Shown in pieces: positions 57,542 through 64,000 of a stretch of DNA of 64,000 nt. The stretch is from Gonocerus acuteangulatus (lineage: Eukaryota > Arthropoda > Insecta > Hemiptera > Coreidae): assembly GCA_946811695.1 (NCBI GenBank), contig OX328123.1:30420322-30484321 (forward strand), read 5' to 3'. The translations under genes and the position numbers were made by a program. Every line of letters starts with the position of its first letter. Within the stretch, counting starts at the first letter, position 1. The notes beneath the pieces are model-generated. The model saw nothing but the letters and a program-made list of their open reading frames with translations, made no database searches and was not told the DNA's origin.

Positions 57542-57928
57542 AGCGTAAACCGTTTAAAATGCCGCTTGCAGTTGCAAGAAATCCTTAAGGAAGTTTTAAA
57601 CGCGGTGGTTTCAGAATGTGAAGAACTCGTGGAATCAGAACAGTCAAGACTAAGAAGACTATGGGAAAGAAAGTGGATAAGTAGAAGAGCCATTCATGAC
57701 GCGAGCTACCAACTCCTTATGGAATAGGCCTCTGAAGATACCCTGGAATATTACTATGCTATCAGGATGACTGAAGAATCATTTAATACATTACTAAACC
57801 TAGTCGCACCCGTCATACAGAAATCAGATACATTTACCTGCTAGCCAGCAAAAGTGAAATTGCATGCTATTTTATACCTGTTGGCAGGTATAAAATATGC
57901 TTCTATTCACTGTTTAGTAATCACTTGC
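57542..57928 (+). pseudogene. Harbinger (HARBI1-like) transposase N-terminal fragment
   Basis: One frame with two internal stops (57725-57727, 57842-57844) reads WERKWISRRAIHDASYQLLM, then SEDTLEYYYAIRMTEESFNT, LLNLVAPVIQKSDT, and LHAILYLLAGIKYASIHC. This is the N-terminal order of PIF/Harbinger transposases: W-x-R-x-W-(I/L)-x-R-R, Y-x-x-L, F-R-M-x-x-x-x-F-x-x-L-L-x-x-V-x-P-x-I-x-x-x-D-T, then L-x-x-L-A-x-G. The DDE catalytic core is wholly deleted and the frame runs into the right terminal repeat. No in-frame ATG start is evident. Not functional. Confidence 0.85.
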
Positions 57929-57952
57929 ACTTGATTACTAATCACTCGCACT

Positions 57953-58240
57953 CAGGGCCGCCACATCTCAGAGCCGGGCCCGGGACCAGATCACGGGCCC
58001 CCAATTCTCAGAGCCAGAATGAAAATTCTAGTACTTTGCTATAGGGAATTTAAAAATTAGGGCAATTTAAAATTATTTTCATCTTGAGTTTTGAGCAAAA
58101 TGAGAATAAAAGCCGACAATTGGTGCTGCAAAGGTCACTTTCGGTACTTTTTTCCAATTAGCGAGGATCGACCCGGGCCCCCACGGTGCCCGGGCCCGGG
58201 ACAACTGTACCCGGTTGTCCACCCACGTGTGGCGGCCCTG
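57953..58240. mobile_element. hAT miniature (family B), nested, with exact TSD
   Basis: 288 bp starting CAGGGCCGCCACATCTCAGA and ending CACCCACGTGTGGCGGCCCTG minus its first base; inverted ends of about 16 bp. An exact 8-bp TSD CTCGCACT (57945-57952, 58241-58248) proves a hAT-type insertion. G+C-rich ends (gggcccggga blocks) contrast with the A+T-rich surroundings. Unrelated in sequence to family A. Confidence 0.93.
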
Positions 58241-58377
58241 CTCGCACTAAACAATTGCAGTCCACACGTGTTTTGTACTAATCACTAAACACCTGCACTA
58301 AGCACTCGCGCTAATCATAATGTAAATGGGCCCTAAAGGAAAGTATTCCCATAGAGACTTGCCTAGACCTTTCAGTG

Positions 58378-58526
58378 TTTGAGAAGTAACTGTCCGGACT
58401 CTAGAGTTATCATATGAAAAGGTTCCAGGAAGAGTTCTTTGCATAACATGACTCAATCCTCAGGAATCGGGTCAGCAACGCTCAGGCCGGATCTTACTGA
58501 TTCTTAACTCTATGTTTGTTTTATTA
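58378..58526 (-). repeat. Right arm of a 145-bp inverted repeat
   Basis: Inverse copy of 55866-56010, here followed by an ATT-rich tail. See the left arm. Confidence 0.8.
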
Positions 58527-59007
<481 letters not shown>

Positions 59008-59422
59008 TGTCTGTTTACTCTCTTACTAGCTCAAAAATGGCCCGATTTTCATTTTTGGTACAAAAATCTATCGTCTAATTTGAAAGATCTAGTTCGTTAA
59101 CCAGCAGAATCCATCCACTGGAATATTCTTTTCGGTGCAAAATTTGCGCGAATAAAATCGTAAAGCTTACGTTTTCGAGTTCAAATGCTTGCAGATACTC
59201 GTTTTATAGGTCCCTTTGCGTAGGAAAAAGAATGACAGCATTTTCAAGGCGATATATGTAACAGTTTTTGAGAAAAGTGGAAAACATATTTTTGTAACGT
59301 GTAATTGTCGGTATGGGTACTTAGAATCTTGGGATTTAAAAGAATTTTTTTTTATGTTTAAAATTCATCTATACAAATATCGTTAAATTTATTCGAAAGA
59401 AAATATTTTATTAACGGGCATG

Positions 59423-59542
59423 AAATGTTTTGGGTCATTGTATATTTCTACAAAATGTTTTGGGTCATTGTATATTTCTATAAAATGTTTTGGGTCATTG
59501 TATATTTCTATAAAATGTTTTGGGTCATTGTATATTTCTATA
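59423..59542 (+). repeat. 30-bp tandem repeat, four units
   Basis: aaatgttttgggtcattgta plus tatttctata recurs at 59423, 59453, 59483 and 59513 with a single base change. The unit length is a multiple of three, so a frame runs through it, but no coding context supports a protein. Confidence 0.95.
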
Positions 59543-59922
59543 AAAATCTCGGAAACGGTTGTCATTCAAAGTGTTACTAGGCAATTTTCGATTAGGCGAT
59601 GTCAATCGGAGAAATAAGTGCTTAAAGCTCCAAATGTGTTTGTTTTGTTCTTTTGGACGGGTTTTAGTCGCTTTTTAATCGGTTGATTGTTTTTTTTAAA
59701 TTGCATTTATCTGTAAAACTAGTATTATACTAAAAGAAGACAAGAAAATGAGAAACGTTTTGGCAATAGTGTTTTCCTAGAGCGAACGTTGAGAAGGCCG
59801 GGGAGTCATTTTTCCAGGTAAGGGTATCCTAGCCATCCATCTATCACGTATCAGGGGCCATAAAAGTATTACACGAAAGGTATTACCAAAATAATAACTG
59901 TTTTTATATAAAGCGTTCGAAA
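59543..59922. other. Unassigned stretch
   Basis: Nothing recognised. Confidence 0.4.
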
Positions 59923-60184
59923 TGAGACTAGGGATAAGAACGGAACCGCGTTAAGATGACGCAGTTCCTGCGAGTCTTCTTTCGAAGAATAGTATGGGAA
60001 TGGATTTGGAAAAGGAAAGAGAACCACTGATCATCACAGATGACGTGGAATATTTTACGGTCTAGTGATGGGTCGTTTGTGAGATCATTTAGGGATTAGG
60101 CATGTGTAATTGTTGTTTATGAATTTTTTATGTATACGTTTCTATTTGTTTGTACTCTTAGGATTTTTTCACCTTTATATGTAC

Positions 60185-60186
<2 letters not shown>

Positions 60187-60253
<67 letters not shown>
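60187..60253. repeat. (AT)n microsatellite
   Basis: About 67 bp of alternating AT. Confidence 0.95.
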
Positions 60254-60322
60254 AGCAATCAAGGATTAGTTGGGATTCGGGTAAGAAAACATCAATACGA
60301 TTTTTGTAAAAAATCTATATGG

Positions 60323-60366
60323 ACGTTTCGTCTACTCTTTGGTAGCCTTCGTCAGCTAAAATGACA
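60323..60366 (-). ncRNA. Degenerate hammerhead-like motif
   Basis: Minus strand: AGCTGACGAAGGCTACCAAA followed by gagtagac and GAAACGTCC. The core CTGACGA and GAAA are intact, stem II CTAC/GTAG can form, and GTC follows. Stem I cannot form beyond one pair and stem III has no loop, so activity as a monomer is unlikely. A more decayed relative lies at 61698-61738. Confidence 0.4.
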
Positions 60367-60715
60367 AAAAATCTAAGAGAAAACAGAATTAATACACAGA
60401 AAAAAGGTTTACCAGTAAGATAAATGATAGGTCTATAAATACAAATCAACTTTTTATAAAAGAACAATTTCTTGTTAAAATATTAGAACAATTATGTTAT
60501 TAATAAACAGGTAAAGTGAACATTAGTGTATATCTAGAAATTAGTTCTAGAAAATCAATAGAAACATAAAACACATTTTATATGAGGCATATACAAGTGA
60601 ATAGATACTAATAATAATATTAATTCATCTTTAACAGAATATAAGGTACTACATACCAATGAAGGTGCCGGGAGGCAGAGAAAGACCAGAGGTGACACTT
60701 AAGTAACCATCGTGA

Positions 60716-60766
<51 letters not shown>
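60716..60766. repeat. (AT)n microsatellite
   Basis: About 50 bp with one CATA interruption. Confidence 0.95.
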
Positions 60767-61847
60767 AGAAAACTGGGATCTTCCAGGATATATGAAACTG
60801 AACAAGACAGGTGGTGGGAAGAGGTAGGTAGGAATCAAAAGCGTTTTATGACATTTTATGACAGGAAAATGTTCGTAGATAATTTTAAATAATCCTCGAT
60901 CAATCTCCTGAGCTTAGAAGATCGATGTCTTGAATTGTTCTTAACACGCCATTTCGATTGAAAACGATTCAAATTATCGATTCATATTCCAGAATTGACC
61001 TGCCTGATCACTACCTCCCGGTATAAAGCGATGAGTCGCGGAGAAAGAAGGCGATCAAATGATTTTGAAAAATGTTATTGCTTAAGAGTCCAGGGCTTGT
61101 TCTTTACATCTCTATGGATGAAATATTTTACAACGCAAACCCTAATTGAATATGCATTGCCAACAATTTAGGCTCAGTTAAATATCAACAGTCTCTTTGA
61201 AAATATTTGTATTATATTATATTTGTATTATATTATATTTGTATTAAATTATATATAGCTGAGCCTGTCTACCAGGATCCTTAGTAACATTATCCAGGAT
61301 GTAGACTTATTTCTGAATGGAAATTTCAATGAAGTAGGTTCGATCCGGAATAAGTGCATTACTATAAGTATAAACCACCCACCGAGTGTTACATAAAGCG
61401 TTAAATGTATAATTGAGGCTAGGCTGATTTACTGCCTGGAGATAATTCTAGGAAGTAGAAGCCATTAAAATCTGTATTACCATTATCTGATCGAGTAGAG
61501 GATATTCGGCTGGATAATGACGCAGGACAGGAGGAATGCGGAGACTGGATCAGCTGTACACTCCCTCTTCAGGAAGGTTAGGGTAAAGTGTAAAGGGTTA
61601 ATCAGGGGTGAAGTGGTCACATCTTCTAGGGTTGCAATTGAATGTGAGTTCGTATTCTACTGAAGACAACAGTACAATTCTGGGATAATGTGTTTTGAAC
61701 CTATCCGAGTACTCTTTGGAAGTCTTCTTCAGCTATAACATTAACAAACAGTAAAAACGCCAGATTCATAGGAACTGCGTCAAATTAGCGCGGTTCGATA
61801 TCTTTTTATCCCTGGTGTAATTTTAAAAAATAATTGAAAAAAAGTAA

Positions 61848-63968
61848 GGGTGCGTTTACACTTGATAGTTATTGCCGGATATTCATGTCAATCAGAAATT
61901 GTGACTAATGTAAACTGCGAATAATTTCTGTCTGAGATGTATATTTCTATAACGAGCTTTAAACCATCAGGTTTAAACACTGTTTATAAAGAGAAGAATT
62001 TAATTCCAGAGATAAATATCTTGGCTACTAGCTGTATTGTCGACATTTCTATATCATCAGAAGTAAACGCTCATTATTTGCTAGTACAGGACACAAATGT
62101 ATGAGTGTAAACGGGCCGTACATTTATCGTAAATTATACCAAATCCAGAACTGTCTTATACATATCCATGACATAAAAGTCTAGCTACTTCTGTCAGAAT
62201 GTAAACATTCAAGAGAATATCTAACAGTCCAGTCAACGAATGCTTAAAAACAGCTATAGGTGGAAATTTTTGGAACACAATTTTTGACTTCCTAACTTTG
62301 TTTTGGCTGGATAGGAGGTGAACATATCAAGGCCCGTAGCCTTTGTGCCGGGGGGAGGGGGGGTTAGAAGTTCCCATTTTAGGGTTTTAACTTATATCTC
62401 GGAAACCCTGCGTCCTAGCGACGCGACGATTCTAAAACAAATGAAAGATGATTAAAGTTCCTACGAGTTCTATTCAATAAAGTTTTTCAAGATATCTTTA
62501 GTTTTCGAAATATCCGCTCTTGAAAGTCTGTCATTTTGGGGAAAAACACTTTTGCCGCATAATTTTTCCCCTTTTTGACGGGATAACTCTTGAACGATGA
62601 ACCCAAAAAATAAATAAAGGTTATAGGGTTGTAGAGTATTGCATTCCCTTCAATAACATATATTACTTTGCTATTTTATGTATTTTCCTTCAAACGTAAA
62701 AATAATTTCAGTGCTCATCGTGAAATCTGAAATTTAGCGACTAATTTCAGGGTAACTAAGATTTATAGACGGAAATGTTTGGAACACAATTTTTGACCTC
62801 ATAACTTTGTTTCGGCTAGTTAGGAGGTCAACATATCAAAAGTCCTCGCCCGTAGCCTTTGTGCCGGGGGGAGGGGGTTTTAGAAGGCCCCATGTTTCGG
62901 GTTTTCACTTATATCTCGGAAACCGTGGGTCCTAGCGACATGACCATTCTATAACAAATGAATGCTGATTAAACATGCCACAAGATCAACTCCATAATGT
63001 TTTTCGAGATATCTTTAGTTTTCGAAATATCCGCTCTTGAATGTCTGTCATTTTGGGAAAAAAACACGCGTTTTGCTCTTTTTGAACGGATAACTCTTTA
63101 ACAATAACCCCAAAAAATAAATGCCATTTATAGGGTTGTAGAGCATTACATTCTCCTCAAGAATATATATAACTTTACTATTTTATGTATTTTCCTTCAA
63201 ACGTGAAAACAGATTTAATGTTCATCGTGATATCTGGCGACAACTAACCAATGAACCTTTCAATTTCTCACCATTTCCAGTCAATGTATAGTCAAAAATA
63301 TGCTCCATTTTGTAAATATATTGAGTACATACGTCCAGTCCTCACTATATATATAATGTAGCACAAAATATATAATTTCGGGCCGATTGACCAGTTATTC
63401 AAACTCAATTAGATAAGATCTTGTCCATGGTTTTACTAAGACCATGTGAGTGCGTATATAACGTTTGAAAAAAAATACATAAAATATTAAAGTAATATAT
63501 ATTATTGAAGAGAATGGAATGCTCTACAACCCTATAGCCGACATTTATTTTTTGGGTTCATCGTTGAAGAGATATCCGGTCGAGAATAGAAAAGAGTGTG
63601 TTTTTTCCCAAAATGACAGACTTTCAAGAGCGGATACTTCGAAAACTAAAGATATCTCGAAATACGTTATTGGATAAAACTTGTAGGAAATTTAATCATC
63701 TTTCAATTGTTATAGAATAGTCATGTCGCTAGGACGCGGGGTTTCCGAGATATAAGTGAAAACCCGAAAAATGGGACCTTCTAAAACCCCCTCCCCCCGG
63801 CACAAAGGCTACGGGCGAGGACTTTTGATATGTTGACCTCCTAACTAGCCGAAACAAAGTTACGAAGTCAAAAATTTTGTTCCAAAAATTTCCATCCATA
63901 ACTGTTCGTTGACTGGACTGCTAACCTGACATATATTTTTGCGAGAAGTGTCAGGTGTAAACGCACCC
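61848..63968. mobile_element. Harbinger-like miniature containing element E2
   Basis: Ends GGGTGCGTTTACACTTGATA and (inverse of the right end) GGGTGCGTTTACACCTGACA. TAA precedes the left end and TCA follows the right, an imperfect 3-bp TSD. Without E2 the element is about 420 bp. The end style (GGG..C.TTTACAC) resembles the two elements at 57006-58333. Confidence 0.7.
62225..63920 (-). mobile_element. 1.7 kb non-coding inverted-repeat element E2
   Basis: Ends CAGTCCAGTCAACGAA and its exact inverse, flanked by CTAA on both sides (62221-62224, 63921-63924). Internal units: two forward (about 62245-62720, 62740-63215) and one reversed (about 63460-63890), with the same unique middle as E1 but inverted. 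Length is 1,696 bp against 1,699 bp for E1. No coding frame. It lies inside a Harbinger-like miniature whose ends match across it. Confidence 0.85.
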
Positions 63969-64000
63969 TCAGACCGGGGTGCCCAGCGTAAAGCGGTTAG

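Larger units (their letters stand above)
57444..58333 (+). mobile_element. PIF/Harbinger element, internally deleted
   Basis: Ends AGGCCCATTTACGCTGTGAT and (inverse of the right end) GGGCCCATTTACATTATGAT, with TAA on both sides (57441-57443, 58334-58336). Subterminal gtgattagtg-type repeats occur near both ends. It carries the N-terminal part of a HARBI1-like transposase (57542-57928) and a nested hAT element (57953-58240). It shares its left TAA with the preceding miniature. Confidence 0.9.
59923..61822. mobile_element. Penelope-like remnant bounded by short inverted repeats
   Basis: The block gggataag..aaccgcg..tgacgcagttcct (59934-59970) recurs reversed near 61765-61815. Between them lie two minus-strand fragments with the ctga-n-ga...gaaac layout found in Penelope terminal repeats (60323-60366, 61698-61738). 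No reverse transcriptase or GIY-YIG frame is visible. Assignment is tentative. Confidence 0.4.

Noticed and set aside
59420..59617. Repeat-protein frame with KCFGSLYIS units
   Set aside because: A 30-bp non-coding tandem repeat whose length happens to be a multiple of three.

Overview
The window looks like gene-poor, A+T-rich nuclear DNA from an animal, most likely an arthropod. This is inferred from the transposon mix: hAT, piggyBac and PIF/Harbinger miniatures, RNase H-bearing LINE tails, tRNA- and 5S-derived SINEs, Penelope-type hammerhead motifs, long (AT)n tracts and G/C runs. I cannot name the species. I found no convincing intact host gene, tRNA or rRNA gene. The recognisable coding sequence is all transposon debris. 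Family names rest on terminal repeats, target-site duplications (TSDs) and protein motifs read by eye.

Layout. 0.3-3.4 kb holds a foldback element and a 1.7 kb inverted-repeat element (E1). 4.5 kb holds a hAT miniature with an exact 8-bp TSD. 7.33-16.57 kb is an apparently perfect head-to-tail duplication of 4,619 bp carrying a TTAA-flanked piggyBac-like element and several tandem repeats. 18-28 kb holds a 40-bp and a 35-bp satellite, SINEs, a hAT miniature with a SINE nested in it, and a 5'-truncated LINE with its TSD. 28.7-31.4 kb holds a FLYWCH-type pseudogene and a piggyBac element that keeps the transposase C-terminus. 35-40 kb holds a tRNA-derived SINE inside an (AT)n tract, a LINE ORF2 pseudogene, a small inverted-repeat unit with a candidate hammerhead ribozyme, and a foldback element inserted into a hAT miniature.

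42-50 kb holds a 5S-derived SINE, a LINE ORF1 pseudogene cut by a miniature and followed by a 133-bp VNTR, and a 1.5 kb element with ACTAGCTG ends. 50-55.6 kb holds a diverged ~145-bp tandem repeat with G runs, a LINE fragment split by a hAT miniature, a partial local duplication and a dispersed 0.7 kb repeat. 55.9-58.5 kb is a dense nest: two abutting Harbinger-like elements sharing one TAA, one carrying a SINE, the other a broken transposase plus a second hAT family. 58.5-64 kb holds microsatellites, Penelope-like fragments and a second 1.7 kb element (E2) in inverted orientation to E1, inside another Harbinger-like miniature.

Nothing here forms a pathway. The content is a layered insertion record in which the nesting gives relative ages. 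The items most worth following are the E1/E2 family, the perfect 4.6 kb duplication, the hammerhead-like motif in its inverted-repeat unit, and the 5S-headed SINE.
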